Made by a program: the position numbers and the translations under genes. From Vicinamibacteraceae bacterium (GTDB lineage: Bacteria > Planctomycetota > Phycisphaerae > Phycisphaerales > UBA5793): DNA of 64,000 nucleotides. The notes under the pieces are model-generated. The model ran no database searches and was not told where the DNA came from. It saw only the letters and a list, made by a program, of their open reading frames with translations. This document shows positions 1 through 8,735 of this stretch, in pieces (position 1 is the first letter of the stretch; each line of letters begins with the position of its first letter). The DNA lies in NCBI GenBank assembly GCA_011525805.1, contig WYBR01000047.1, positions 1 through 64,000 of the forward strand, in the 5' to 3' direction.

Positions 1-2
1 TC

Positions 3-194
3 AACGTGGGGGCGCTCAACGTGCCCGTGAATCTCGCCCGGCCGCAACTGGGCCTCGGCCCGCGCACGGCCGACGCCTTCGGCAACGTGTCGTTCACGGC
101 GACGATCCCGCCGCAGTCGCGCGGCCGGCGCGTCTGGTTCCAGGCGATCCAGCGCGAGAACGCGAGCAACGTCGTTGAGGATGTCGTGCAGTAG
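3..194 (+). CDS. C-terminal fragment of a secreted protein (5' end outside window)
   Basis: The reading frame is open from the window edge and ends with TAG at 192-194, so only the last ~63 residues are present. They closely match the C-terminus of the next gene (321-1979): both end in QRENASNVVE followed by four or five residues, and both have a basic GR(R/T)(V/I)W motif just before. This is the shared C-terminal domain found on several exported proteins in this window. The two genes are therefore adjacent, same-strand paralogues, at least over this domain. The N-terminal function cannot be judged. The domain's role is unknown; being terminal on several secreted proteins it may be a sorting or surface-association module, which is inference only. 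Confidence 0.75.
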   Translation, partial: NVGALNVPVNLARPQLGLGPRTADAFGNVSFTATIPPQSRGRRVWFQAIQRENASNVVEDVVQ

Positions 195-244
195 ATCAGT
201 TGGGGGGGCTTGGACTCCCCCCCCCATGGAGTGAACCGTCAGGG

Positions 245-300
245 TCGGTGGTACAGGCTTGCAGCCTGCAGCATCGTGCAGGCTGGAAGCCCGCACCACC
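245..300. repeat. GGTGGTACAGGCT inverted-repeat element, copy 1
   Basis: The left arm begins GGTGGTACAGGCTTGCAG and the right arm ends GCTGGAAGCCCGCACCACC, so the element is an imperfect inverted repeat of about 55 bp. A second copy lies at 18612-18670. It sits between two genes, just upstream of the ribosome-binding site of the gene starting at 321. It carries no ORF of its own and looks like a small non-coding interspersed repeat. Confidence 0.7.
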
Positions 301-320
301 ATTCAGCGAGGGGGAGGCTC

Positions 321-1979
321 ATGTTCGAGTCAGGTCTGTCCGCGCTCCAGCCGGTTTGCGCACATGTTGCCTTGGCAGCCGCAATGATGCTCGTCCCGCC
401 CGCCGCCTTCGCGCAGCGCGGCGTGCAGATCAACACCGACGCGCAGGGGCGCGACATCGTCGGCGACGCCGCCAACGAACCGACCTTTGCCATCAGCCCC
501 GTCGATCCTGATCGCATCGTCGTCGGCTGGCGCCAGTTCCCCACCATCAACTCCGACTCGCGCTACGCCGGATTCGCGTGGTCCGACGACGGCGGGCTGA
601 CGTGGACCAACGGCGGTACGCTCGCCTCCCCTCCGGGCTATCCGGGTGCGGAGCAGACCGACCCGCTCGTCAAGGTCAACGCCCGCGGCGTTTTCTATTA
701 CTGGAGCGAGGTCTTCCGACCCAACTACGCCCAGTTCATGTACCGCTCGACGGACGGCGGGCAGACGTGGGAGACCCCCGCCGATATCGAAGACCCCGCC
801 AACGGCGACAAGCCCTGGCTCGCGATCGACAACACCGGCGGCTCAGGCGACGGCCACCTCTACGGCGGGTGGAACAACTTCAACCTCGGCGGATACTGCT
901 ACGTCGAGTCCACCGATGGCGGGGCCACCTGGACGCCCAGCAAGCGCATCGCCGACGCCGGCGGCACACAGTGGATGATGCACATGGTCGTCGGACCCGA
1001 GGGCGAGGTCTACGCCGCCTGGAAGAACTACCGCGACAACGCCATCTACATCACCAAGTCCATCAACGCGCGCGACCCCAACACCCCCACCACCTTCGAC
1101 GCTTTCGGCAGCGGCGGACGCGACGGCATCGACCTGCGCATCGACGCCGCCAACGACCCGGGCTTTCTCGACTTCAACCCCACCGGGTTTCACCAGATGT
1201 ACCTCGGCGTCGACTCCTCCGGCGGGCCGCGCCACGGCTGGGTCTACGCCCTCTGGCCCGACAACCGCCGCGACACGGCCGATCTCATCTTCGCGCGCAG
1301 CGCCGACGGCGGCGTTTCCTGGGAGACGGGCATCCGTGTCAACGACGATGGCCCGGGCGCCATCCAGTGGATGCCCGCGATGAGCGTCGCGCCCAACGGC
1401 CGCATCGACGTCTTCTGGTTCGACACCCGCAACGACTCGGGACACCAGGTTCCCTGGTCGGAACTCTTCTACTCCTTCTCGACCGACGGCGGCACGACGT
1501 GGTCGCCCAACCGCCGCCTCTCCGAGGCCTTCGACACGACCATCGGCTGGCCGCGCCAGAACAAGATCGGCGACTACATGGAGAGCGTCTCCGAGGCGAC
1601 CAGCGCGAGCGTGGTCCACCCGGCCACATTCAACGGCGGGCAGGATCTCTGGTTCCAGCGCGTCGCCCCCTTCCAGTTGCACGCGGGCGCCCTGCGCGGC
1701 GGACAGCCGGGAGAGCTCACCATCCTCGGCGCGCTGCCCAACCAACCCGTCTGGCTCGCCGCGAGCCTCACCGGCCGAGGAAGCACCTACATCCCCGCGC
1801 TCAACGTAACGCTGGGCCTCGATCGCCCGGTGCAGGTCGGCCCGATGCTCCGCGCGGATGCGCAGGGCCGGGCGACCTGGATCCTCCCCGTCCCCCGCCA
1901 GGTCTCCGGCCGCACCATCTGGCTCCAGGCGGCGCAGCGCGAGAATGCGAGCAACGTCGTCGAGGCTGTGGTTGAGTAG
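321..1979 (+). CDS. Secreted Asp-box (BNR) repeat protein, sialidase/exo-glycosidase-like fold
   Basis: 552 residues. The ATG at 321 is chosen over an in-frame upstream start because GGGGGAGG (310-317) lies at ideal distance, a signal peptide follows directly (hydrophobic VALAAAMMLVPPAAFAQ), and the upstream extension would run through a repeat element. At least five Asp-box motifs of the form S(T/D)DGGxxW are visible (SDDGGLTW, STDGGQTW, STDGGATW, SADGGVSW, STDGGTTW), the hallmark of sialidase-like beta-propellers. The last ~100 residues form the C-terminal domain shared with the preceding fragment, ending QRENASNVVEAVVE. I do not see a convincing sialidase active-site set, so the substrate is unknown; it may be a non-enzymatic propeller. 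The protein is probably exported to the periplasm or surface. Confidence 0.8.
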   Translation: MFESGLSALQPVCAHVALAAAMMLVPPAAFAQRGVQINTDAQGRDIVGDAANEPTFAISPVDPDRIVVGWRQFPTINSDSRYAGFAWSDDGGLTWTNGGTLASPPGYPGAEQTDPLVKVNARGVFYYWSEVFRPNYAQFMYRSTDGGQTWETPADIEDPANGDKPWLAIDNTGGSGDGHLYGGWNNFNLGGYCYVESTDGGATWTPSKRIADAGGTQWMMHMVVGPEGEVYAAWKNYRDNAIYITKSINARDPNTPTTFDAFGSGGRDGIDLRIDAANDPGFLDFNPTGFHQMYLGVDSSGGPRHGWVYALWPDNRRDTADLIFARSADGGVSWETGIRVNDDGPGAIQWMPAMSVAPNGRIDVFWFDTRNDSGHQVPWSELFYSFSTDGGTTWSPNRRLSEAFDTTIGWPRQNKIGDYMESVSEATSASVVHPATFNGGQDLWFQRVAPFQLHAGALRGGQPGELTILGALPNQPVWLAASLTGRGSTYIPALNVTLGLDRPVQVGPMLRADAQGRATWILPVPRQVSGRTIWLQAAQRENASNVVEAVVE

Positions 1980-2024
1980 GTCAAGACCACAGCCGCGCCC
2001 CGCGACTCAGTCTGGATCGAAACC

Positions 2025-2093
2025 GAGCCCCACGCGTGAGCACGGGTCCGGATCGGGGCGCTGGAGCCGAGCCCCACGCGAAAGCACGGGTCC
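2025..2093. repeat. Direct repeat pair GAGCCCCACGCG...CACGGGTCC
   Basis: Two 25-bp copies (2025-2049 and 2069-2093) differ at only two positions and are separated by 19 bp. They lie in the intergenic space between the convergent genes ending at 1979 and 2209. No gene is seen in 1980-2208. The copies may be remnants of an interspersed repeat. Confidence 0.6.
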
Positions 2094-2208
2094 CACCCTC
2101 GTGCCCGATCCCGATTGGCACTCGTCGCCGCATCACGCGCGCCATCGCGTCCGCAGGTCCAACCGGAGGAAGACGCTCCCGAAGCGGCGCTTCTTCCCTC
2201 CGGCCGTC

Positions 2209-3432
2209 TCACCCCCCGCCGGGATCGTCGCGGAGGAGTCCGAGTCGGCGGGCGACTTTGCGCTGCTGGGCGGCGAGGTCTTCGGGGTGGGCCTCGGGCG
2301 GGAGTTCGCGCTCGACGCGATCGAAGATCGCCTCGGCCCGCTCGAGTTCGGCCAGCGTCGTGCCGTCCACGAGCCGCACGGCTTCGCGGTAGAGTTCGAG
2401 AAGTTCCGCGTGCAGGGGGTCGAGTTGGGGCTCGGCGGCGGCGACGGGGGGCGGCTGGTCGGATGGGGCCGGCGGCTCAGCGCCTTCGCCGGCTGATTCA
2501 GACGGCGGCGTCGTCGAGGCGTCCGGCGACTCATCGCCGGCCGCGGCGCCCGGCGCGAGGTTGCTCGTCGAGTCGGCGGCGCCCTCGCGCGGCCCGGTGC
2601 CGGGGACGTGGAAGGGCAGGGCGAGCGCTCCGGCCTTGATGAGCACCCAGAGCAGGACGAGGGCCGTGAGGAGAATCGTCGCGGCGGCGATGCTGCCCTT
2701 GACGATTAACATGCGGCGCTCGCGGCGGCGCTGCTCGGCGGCGAGTTGGTCGGTCGTCAGTTCCTCGCGCCGGATGCGGCGGCGGCGCACCTGGCGCGGC
2801 GCGACGAGATTGCCGGACTGCTCGACGGCGGCGGCGAGCGAATCAGGGATCGGCGCGGCGACCGGTGCGCCGCCTGGCGCCTCGTGCGGCGGCATGGCCG
2901 GCCCCGCCGCCTGCACCGCCGCTCGGAGCCGATCGTAGCCGACCGATTCAAGTCGCCGGTCGCGCTCCGCGGCCGGGGGGGTGCGCAGCGCGCCAGCCAT
3001 GGCCTCGAGGTCGCGCACCGGCAGGAGGCCGAGTGAGTCGCGCTGCGCTTCGATGCCGAACATGACGCCGCAGAATTCGCAGCACACATCGCCGCGGCCG
3101 ACGCGCTCGCCGCAGGCGTGGCAGCGGTCCATGAGATGCGCCAGCCCCGGCACGTGATCCGCGCGCATCCAGAACTGGTGCGTGGTCGGCCCGCGGAGGA
3201 TCGTCTCCGCCGTCACGCGCCCGCGCTCGATGAGGCGAAGGAGCGTGTCGTAAGAGCAACCGGGCCGGAAGGGCTGAGCCTCATCGCGGATGAACCACGG
3301 GCCCATGGCGTTCTGCGTCGCCTGGCGGCTGAGCGGCTCGAAGAGGCCGCGGCACGATTCGCAGCGCGGCGACTCCGCCTGCGCGTGTCCGCAATAGGGG
3401 CAGATGACCTGCGTTTGCGTTTCGTTCGTCAC
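2209..3432 (-). CDS. Zinc-ribbon, GYF-like domain membrane protein of unknown function
   Basis: About 407 residues from GTG at 3432, which has GGAG about 9 nt upstream. A TTG at 3471 directly after an in-frame stop is the longest alternative. The N-terminus has a CPYCG...CESC zinc ribbon, then a GYF_2-like segment (MGPWFIRDEAQPFRPG...LIERGRV...), then a second CHACG...CEFCG zinc ribbon. A long linker leads to one strong transmembrane helix (SIAAATILLTALVLLWVLI), followed by an acidic, proline-rich stretch and a charged helical C-terminus. The combination of zinc ribbons and a GYF-like module before one membrane span is common in planctomycete hypothetical proteins. A role in regulation or protein interaction is plausible but not shown. 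It is transcribed away from the foldase gene at 3545. Confidence 0.7.
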   Translation of the reverse strand: MTNETQTQVICPYCGHAQAESPRCESCRGLFEPLSRQATQNAMGPWFIRDEAQPFRPGCSYDTLLRLIERGRVTAETILRGPTTHQFWMRADHVPGLAHLMDRCHACGERVGRGDVCCEFCGVMFGIEAQRDSLGLLPVRDLEAMAGALRTPPAAERDRRLESVGYDRLRAAVQAAGPAMPPHEAPGGAPVAAPIPDSLAAAVEQSGNLVAPRQVRRRRIRREELTTDQLAAEQRRRERRMLIVKGSIAAATILLTALVLLWVLIKAGALALPFHVPGTGPREGAADSTSNLAPGAAAGDESPDASTTPPSESAGEGAEPPAPSDQPPPVAAAEPQLDPLHAELLELYREAVRLVDGTTLAELERAEAIFDRVERELPPEAHPEDLAAQQRKVARRLGLLRDDPGGG

Positions 3433-3544
3433 CGATGCCGACTCCGCCGCCGGACGCGACCGGCCGCTCAATCATTCCCGATGCATTGATCCTACTCTCA
3501 TGTCACCGTATTCGGAAATCTCTCCCTGGCCAAGGACGTGAATC

Positions 3545-4462
3545 ATGGCTCTCTTTCGCACCCTCGCGGCGGGCGCCGCCGCCTGGCTCCTGCTCGGCCT
3601 TTCGCCCGCCTCGGACCAGCCCAAGACGGAGAATCCTCCGGCGCTGGTGAACGGCCAGGCGCTGGCGTGGGGTCCGATCCGCGATCTGCTGGCCGAGACG
3701 GCGGGCGGGGCGATCCTCGAAGAGGTCGTGCTCGACCGACTGCTGACGCAGCGACTGGCGCGTGAGGGCGGCGGCATTGACGACCGGGCGGTCGAGCAGG
3801 AGCGGGCGCTCCTGCTCGAGGTGCTCGATGCCGACCCGGCGCGTGCGGCGCTGGCCCTTGAGGCGCTGCGGACGCGGCGCTCGTTGGGGGACCGGCGCTT
3901 CGACCTGCTGCTGCGCCGCAACGCGATGCTCCGCGCGCTGATTCGAGATGACGTCGAGATCAACGAAACGATGATCCAGAGCCAGTATGCGCAGCAGTTC
4001 GGGCCGAAGTATCAGGTGCGCCTCATCACCGCGGCGACGATGAACGAGGCGGCGACGGCGCTCAACCGCATCCGCGGGGGCGAGCCTTTCACCGAAGTCG
4101 CGGCCCTCATGAGCACCGACCTCGCCAGCGCCGAGCGCGGCGGACTGCTCGAGCCGATCTCGCCCTACGACGCCTCCTGGCCGGCGGCGCTGCGGCAGGT
4201 GCTCGCCGACCTCGAAGAGGGCGACCTCTCGCCGATCATCCCCGTCGAGACGAGTTTCGCGATCGTGCAGATGGTGCGGCGGATTCCGCGGCAGGATGTG
4301 CCCTTCGAGATGGTCAAGGAAGACATGCGCCGCGCCGCCCGCCTGGCGCAGGAGCGGCTGCTCATGGACAACCTCGCGCGGCAGATGCTTGCGGGCGCCG
4401 AGATCATCGTCCTCGACCCGGCCCTGAGCGACGGCTGGAAGCGCTCCCGGCCGGAGGAGTAG
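3545..4462 (+). CDS. Parvulin-type peptidyl-prolyl isomerase (SurA/PpiC-like)
   Basis: 305 residues with an N-terminal hydrophobic export signal (AAGAAAWLLLGLSPAS). A helical SurA-N-like region occupies roughly residues 35-150, and a PpiC-type rotamase domain roughly 155-250 (YQVRLITAATMNEAATAL, EPFTEVAALMSTDLAS, GGLLEPI, PIIPVETSFAIVQM). Family members catalyse proline isomerisation or act as chaperones for envelope proteins, so a periplasmic role is expected. The ATG is preceded by AGGA about 8 nt upstream. It is a single gene, followed by 440 bp of palindromic repeats. Some rotamase active-site residues are weakly conserved, so chaperone function alone is possible. Confidence 0.8.
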   Translation: MALFRTLAAGAAAWLLLGLSPASDQPKTENPPALVNGQALAWGPIRDLLAETAGGAILEEVVLDRLLTQRLAREGGGIDDRAVEQERALLLEVLDADPARAALALEALRTRRSLGDRRFDLLLRRNAMLRALIRDDVEINETMIQSQYAQQFGPKYQVRLITAATMNEAATALNRIRGGEPFTEVAALMSTDLASAERGGLLEPISPYDASWPAALRQVLADLEEGDLSPIIPVETSFAIVQMVRRIPRQDVPFEMVKEDMRRAARLAQERLLMDNLARQMLAGAEIIVLDPALSDGWKRSRPEE

Positions 4463-4902
4463 GGCAGGTTCAATTCAGGTGTGGCGGGTGGGCGAAGGTC
4501 GGGGGCCACACATCGACCCGCTTGGGACGATGTGGTGTCCCGGGATGGTGCCATGCATCGACCCGCTCTTGGGTCAATGCATGCCGGGCGGGCAAGGGCG
4601 ATCGTCCTCGCTGGCCCGTCGGCCTGGTAACGACACGCGATGCGGCGTCTGCACTCTCGCATCGATCTCCGCCCAGAGCGGCGGCGATCGATGCCACCCC
4701 CGTTCGCGTGCGGGGTGCCACTGCACGCTCGCTGCTCTGAGCGAGAGTGCAGTGCGCTGGGCAGAGGCGGACGCTTGCTCTTGCGCGTTCGCACACAGCA
4801 CGCTGGCGCGATGCTGTGTGGCACCCTTTGTGGGACTCGCACGCCTGCATGCTCGCCATGATTCGCCCAGAGCGGCGAAGCATGGCGCCGAATCCGGCGG
4901 CG
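4463..4902. repeat. Array of nested palindromic repeats (intergenic)
   Basis: This gene-free 440 bp contains at least five imperfect inverted repeats. CCACACATCG/CGATGTGGTG spans 4506-4537. ATGCATCGACCC/GGGTCAATGCAT spans 4553-4582. GCATCGATC/GATCGATGC spans 4659-4694. CTGCACGCTCGC/GCGAGAGTGCAG spans 4721-4752. CGCCATGATTCGCC/GGCGAAGCATGGCG spans 4854-4887. Related pieces occur at 13405-13620, 14724-14757, 28670-28735 and 60258-60370. Loops repeatedly contain AGAGCGG. Unit spacing is irregular, so this is not a CRISPR. It lies between two convergent genes and could act in termination or as a mobile repeat target. Confidence 0.8.
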
Positions 4903-5904
4903 CTACTCCATCCGCGGAACGAGGATGATGACCAGACGCGTGTCGCCTTCGGGGCTGATGAGCGTCTCTTCGCCGACGCTGCGGACGCGCGGGCCTTCGG
5001 GTCCGAGGGCGGGAGGCGCTTCGGGGGGCTGGGCCGCGCCCACCTCGAGCGCGGGTGCTGCGGCCTCGCCTGGCGGTGACTCGGGTCCGGGGGCGCGCGT
5101 CGTCTCGGCGTTCCGGGTTCTGGCGCCTCGGGTCGGCTTTGTCTCGGCGGCCTCGGCCCCAGGCGGCGCTGCTTTCCAATGCGCCTCGGGTCGCTCAGCG
5201 GTGATGACGACCGCCCACCGGCCGTCGAGGTCGATGGAAAGTCCCGTGGTGGGAACGAAGACGCCCATGCGCTCTTCGCGCGGCGGGTCGGGGCGCAGCG
5301 GATCGCGGCGCGGCTGGTGAAACTGCACGATCAACTCGACGCGCAGCCGCTCGCGCTGTTCCGCGCCGAGGAGGACGGGATAGGCGCGCATGACGAGGCG
5401 GAACTGCCCGTCGGCGAAGGGGGCCACTTCGCCATCAACTCGCACGAACTTCGAGCCTTCGATGCGCGCGGCCGTGGCGAGGGGGCGCCACTCGGGGACG
5501 ACGCCCATGTGGATGCGCTCGATGCGCGGCTCGTGGGCGAGATCGCGGATCAGGTCGGCGAGGGCTTTGTCGTCGAGGGGGACGGCGACGAGGCGCAGCC
5601 CCTCGCTCCGCCACCACTCCAACTCCTCGGCCGAGAGGCCCAGCGGCTCGGCGGAGTAGCGCGCCAGGCGCGGACCAAGCGTCTGGCGGAACGGGCGGTC
5701 GAGGAGGCGGTGGACCTCGACGCCGCGGGTGAGATTCTCAATGAGATCGCGCCCCGACGGGGGGGGCGATGGTTCGATGCGGGCCGTCTCGTCCGCGCCG
5801 CGCGGGGCGTTCTGGGCGCGGCGGTTTGCCGCGCAGCCGCTCGCCAATCCGACGGCCGCGGCCGCGAGCCATGCGATCCAACACCGCCCGCCTGTTCCCC
5901 GCAT
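4903..5904 (-). CDS. Predicted lipoprotein of unknown function
   Basis: 333 residues. The ATG at 5904 has GGGAG about 7 nt upstream and begins a lipoprotein signal (WIAWLAAAAVGLASGC, lipobox Cys near residue 25). A longer upstream frame would run antisense through hpt and is rejected. The body (about residues 60-230) has mixed alpha/beta character with a possible ligand-binding fold, followed by a proline/alanine/glutamate-rich tail and a short conserved end (TRLVIILVPRME). I do not recognise the family. It is divergent from hpt (5974), with 69 bp between starts, so the two may share a promoter region. Confidence 0.65.
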   Translation of the reverse strand: MRGTGGRCWIAWLAAAAVGLASGCAANRRAQNAPRGADETARIEPSPPPSGRDLIENLTRGVEVHRLLDRPFRQTLGPRLARYSAEPLGLSAEELEWWRSEGLRLVAVPLDDKALADLIRDLAHEPRIERIHMGVVPEWRPLATAARIEGSKFVRVDGEVAPFADGQFRLVMRAYPVLLGAEQRERLRVELIVQFHQPRRDPLRPDPPREERMGVFVPTTGLSIDLDGRWAVVITAERPEAHWKAAPPGAEAAETKPTRGARTRNAETTRAPGPESPPGEAAAPALEVGAAQPPEAPPALGPEGPRVRSVGEETLISPEGDTRLVIILVPRME

Positions 5905-5973
5905 GGGTGCTCCCGCCTGCTTTCCGGACCGCCGGGCCGCTCGACTCGCCCGACCGACCTCCAATGATAACGG

Positions 5974-6546
5974 ATGCCCCGGCCGGCGCTCGCCATGCTC
6001 AATGACGTCGATCGCATCCTCATTTCGCACGATCGCATCGCGGCGCGCGTCGCCGAGATCGGCCGCGCCCTCGCCCGCGACCTCGACGCCCTCTCGGAGC
6101 ACCCGGACGAGATCGTGCTCGTGCCGATCCTGACGGGGGCGATCGTCTTCGTCGCCGACCTCATCCGCTACCTGCCGCACAAACTGCGCATCGGCCTGGT
6201 CTCGGTTTCGAGTTATCCCGGCCGCTCGATCGCGAGCAAGGGCGCGCTGATCCGCGGCTCGCTTCCCGACCGCCTCGCGGGCAAGCACGTGCTCATCATC
6301 GACGACATCCTCGACACCGGCCAAACGCTGGCGCTGGTCCGGTCGATCGTCATCGAGCACGGGCCGGCGGACGTGCGCACCTGCGTCCTGCTGCGCAAGC
6401 AGCGGTCGGGAGCCGCGGCGATCGAGCCGGATTACGTCGGCTTTGACATTCCCGACCGGTTCGTGGTGGGATACGGCCTGGATTACAACGACTACTACCG
6501 CAACCTGCCCGACCTCGTCACCCTTCGGGCGGAGGCGATGCGATGA
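5974..6546 (+). CDS. hpt: Hypoxanthine phosphoribosyltransferase
   Basis: About 190 residues, the usual length for the family. The PRPP-binding signature VLIIDDILDTGQTL (about residues 108-121) is intact, as are the ILTGAIVF loop near residue 53 and the C-terminal GYGLDYNDYYRNLP motif typical of Hpt. It converts hypoxanthine or guanine plus PRPP into IMP or GMP in cytosolic purine salvage. The start is either ATG 5974 or ATG 5995; neither has a clear Shine-Dalgarno. The stop codon overlaps the start of the next gene (ATGA, 6543-6546), so the two are translationally coupled. Confidence 0.92.
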   Translation: MPRPALAMLNDVDRILISHDRIAARVAEIGRALARDLDALSEHPDEIVLVPILTGAIVFVADLIRYLPHKLRIGLVSVSSYPGRSIASKGALIRGSLPDRLAGKHVLIIDDILDTGQTLALVRSIVIEHGPADVRTCVLLRKQRSGAAAIEPDYVGFDIPDRFVVGYGLDYNDYYRNLPDLVTLRAEAMR

Positions 6547-7190
6547 CGCGGCGGCCGATGACCTCGACTTGCGCCGGCTGGTGCGCCGGCGACGCACGCG
6601 GCCGCCCTCCCGCCGCGCCGCGCGCCGAATTCGCCACGGGCGAGGCGGTGGAGCCGATCGGCCGGCCGATCGATCGGCTGCGCGCGGCGCTTCCGGCGGA
6701 CCTCCTCGGCGACGAGGAGATCATCATCATGTGGCTCAAGCCTCATCCGCTCTACGTCGTCCTCGCGTCCCTCGGGAGCCTGCTGCTCATCGCGGCTCTG
6801 ACGTTCGGCCTGGCGTACCTCTCGGCGCTCTCGCTGCCCAAGGCCGCGTGGTCCGACCGCGATGCGTTTCTCTTCGGCGGGTCCGTGGCCGTCGTCCGGC
6901 TGGCGTGGCAGGCGCTGGAGTGGTGGAACCAGACCTACGTGCTGACGGATCGGCGGATCATCGCGGCCTACGGCATCCTGCGGCGCCACTTCTTCCACGC
7001 TCCGCTCGCGCAGATTCAGCACATCGCGGTGATCCAGACGATCCGCGAGCGACTCTTCGGCTTGGGGAGTCTCGCCTTCGCCACGGCGGGCAGCGACCGC
7101 TACGACGCCGCGTGGCTGAGCCTTGCCCACCCCTTCAAGGTCTACCGCCAGGTGAACCAGACCATCGACCGCTACGCGCGGCGGCACTGA
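6543..7190 (+). CDS. PH-domain (bPH2/YdbS-like) membrane protein
   Basis: 215 residues. A proline/arginine-rich cytoplasmic N-terminus is followed by a hydrophobic stretch (VVLASLGSLLLIAALTFGLAYL, about residues 70-92) and a second weaker one near 115. The bacterial PH domain follows (TYVLTDRRIIAAYGILRRHF, then LAQIQHIAVIQTIRERLFG, FATAGS), with the YxLTxxRI and LxxIQ signature of bPH2 proteins. The function of such proteins is not established; envelope or stress roles are usual guesses. It overlaps hpt by 4 bp, which implies co-translation. Confidence 0.8.
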   Translation: MTRRPMTSTCAGWCAGDARGRPPAAPRAEFATGEAVEPIGRPIDRLRAALPADLLGDEEIIIMWLKPHPLYVVLASLGSLLLIAALTFGLAYLSALSLPKAAWSDRDAFLFGGSVAVVRLAWQALEWWNQTYVLTDRRIIAAYGILRRHFFHAPLAQIQHIAVIQTIRERLFGLGSLAFATAGSDRYDAAWLSLAHPFKVYRQVNQTIDRYARRH

Positions 7191-7214
7191 GCCTCGCGGG
7201 CTCGGCTGCGCGTG

Positions 7215-8735
7215 TCAGTGGTCTTCAACAGGTTCGCGGAGAGCGTTGTAGATGTAGTCATAGCCCTGGCCGTCGCGCTCATCGCGCAGGGCGTCGATCC
7301 GCCGTCGACCGGTCTTCGCGGTCTCAACTCCGCCGTTGTCCTCGCCGTCGAGGCCGATGGAGTAAAGCCAGAAGGGTCTCGGGTCTTGCGCATCGCCTCG
7401 GCGAGGGTGATAGACGAATGGCCGCTCCGAAACGGGATCGAGCGGCAATCCCTGAGTGAACCCAGGCGCCAGCGCATCCAGCGATGGAGGAAGTCGGCCG
7501 TGCCGGTCTTCGTATGCCTCGATGGCGAGGAGGATGCGCGTGGCGGCCAACTTTGATTCCGTTACATCGCGCATTCCGTTCACCGAAGCGGTCGCCGTGA
7601 GCATGAGGCGGGAAAAGGCGTGCCGCGAAGGCAGATTTTCCGAGAATGCACCGAGATTGAGCGAGTGGTGACGTCGCGCACTACGGGACAATTCTGACTG
7701 CTCGATCGCCGCATCGAAGTACCTGTCGATCAGTTGAGTCGTCTCCGAACGGCTGGCGTAGCGCAACCCGAGCAGGTTGTAGAGGGGCGGCTGGGCGCCG
7801 CCGACGGGAAGCGTCCCGTTCGGCGCGGCGGTGAATCCGAGACACTGCGCGAACGTCTCGACGAGCAGGATCCCGTTGCCTCGGCCGTCATCCGTGTGTG
7901 TCCGCTGAATCGTGTCGTAGCAGAAGAGACGCTCCGACTCCCATGTCATGGCGAGCGGAGCAAGTACCGGTTGCCCGGTCAGGGAGTCGAGGATGCTCCG
8001 GCACACCGACTCATCGAGGCGATGCTCGGTCAGGGCCAGCGCGAGTTCGTCAAGGCCCATCTCAAGGTCGCGCATCGCGGCAAGCCCGCTCACGAGCAGT
8101 GCATCAAACGACTGTGCGCGCGAGAGAAGCAGCAGGTGCTCCCAGGCGCGCGCGAACTGCTCTGCCTCGCCCGAATCCAGCGATACGCGCATCGACGCTC
8201 GCCTGGATCGGGCCAGCCAGTAGATGTGGCGCCCCTCCGAAAAGTCGGCTGCAATGAGGCCCGCTTCCGCTCCCGGGAAGTCCGTGCGGACGAAGCGCGG
8301 CGCGGTGAGCATGCGATCCAGTTCCTCCAGAACGCCCGATTGTTGGATGTGCTGCAAGTAGGCCAACTCGAACCTCAGTCGGTCGCGGTCGAATGTGCCG
8401 CGCCAGACGCCCTCAAGACCTCTGGCCTGCCACGCGGCGTCAGGGTCCGTCGGCCAGTTTTCGCCCTCCGGCACGCCGATCGCGTCGAAGTGTTCAAGCG
8501 CCGCTGCCAGCGCGGGCCAGCCGTTCTCGCCCTCAGGCTGGTGAGCCGCGCTGAGGTCGGCGAGGCGCGACGTGTAGTCCACCAGTGGTCCGGGACGGGC
8601 TGAGACGATCGCCAGGGCTCTCCACACCAGCCATCCGACGAGAGGCAGGATGATGAGCAGCGCGATGTAGCGCTTGCGGATTCGGCCGGTGAGCCTCGGG
8701 CGCCGATCGGGACGGCATCGAGCGAGCACTCTCAT
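7215..8735 (-). CDS. Membrane-anchored planctomycete-type hypothetical protein
   Basis: 506 residues. A basic N-terminus (RIRKRY) precedes one transmembrane helix (IALLIILPLVGWLVWRALAI), so the bulk should lie outside the cytoplasm. The middle is alpha-helical (AQSFDALLVSGLAAMRDLEMGLDELALAL). The C-terminal 100 residues contain a pilin-like segment (ATRILLAIEAYEDRHGRLPPSLDAL) and the phrase FWLYSIGLDGEDNGG. That combination is typical of planctomycete proteins with a DUF1559/type II pseudopilin-related end. No enzyme motif is visible. Base composition looks somewhat less GC-rich than its neighbours. No clear ribosome-binding site precedes the ATG. Confidence 0.7.
   Translation of the reverse strand: MRVLARCRPDRRPRLTGRIRKRYIALLIILPLVGWLVWRALAIVSARPGPLVDYTSRLADLSAAHQPEGENGWPALAAALEHFDAIGVPEGENWPTDPDAAWQARGLEGVWRGTFDRDRLRFELAYLQHIQQSGVLEELDRMLTAPRFVRTDFPGAEAGLIAADFSEGRHIYWLARSRRASMRVSLDSGEAEQFARAWEHLLLLSRAQSFDALLVSGLAAMRDLEMGLDELALALTEHRLDESVCRSILDSLTGQPVLAPLAMTWESERLFCYDTIQRTHTDDGRGNGILLVETFAQCLGFTAAPNGTLPVGGAQPPLYNLLGLRYASRSETTQLIDRYFDAAIEQSELSRSARRHHSLNLGAFSENLPSRHAFSRLMLTATASVNGMRDVTESKLAATRILLAIEAYEDRHGRLPPSLDALAPGFTQGLPLDPVSERPFVYHPRRGDAQDPRPFWLYSIGLDGEDNGGVETAKTGRRRIDALRDERDGQGYDYIYNALREPVEDH

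Noticed and set aside
210-321. Upstream start for the Asp-box gene
   Set aside because: The extension runs through a repeat element and would put 37 charged residues before a clear signal peptide; the Shine-Dalgarno supports 321.
843-1745. Long open frame on the minus strand across the Asp-box gene
   Set aside because: GC-rich coding DNA leaves long antisense frames open; the protein has no domain and lies wholly under a convincing plus-strand gene.
4463-4902. CRISPR array
   Set aside because: Units are palindromes of several kinds at irregular spacing; no constant-length spacers.
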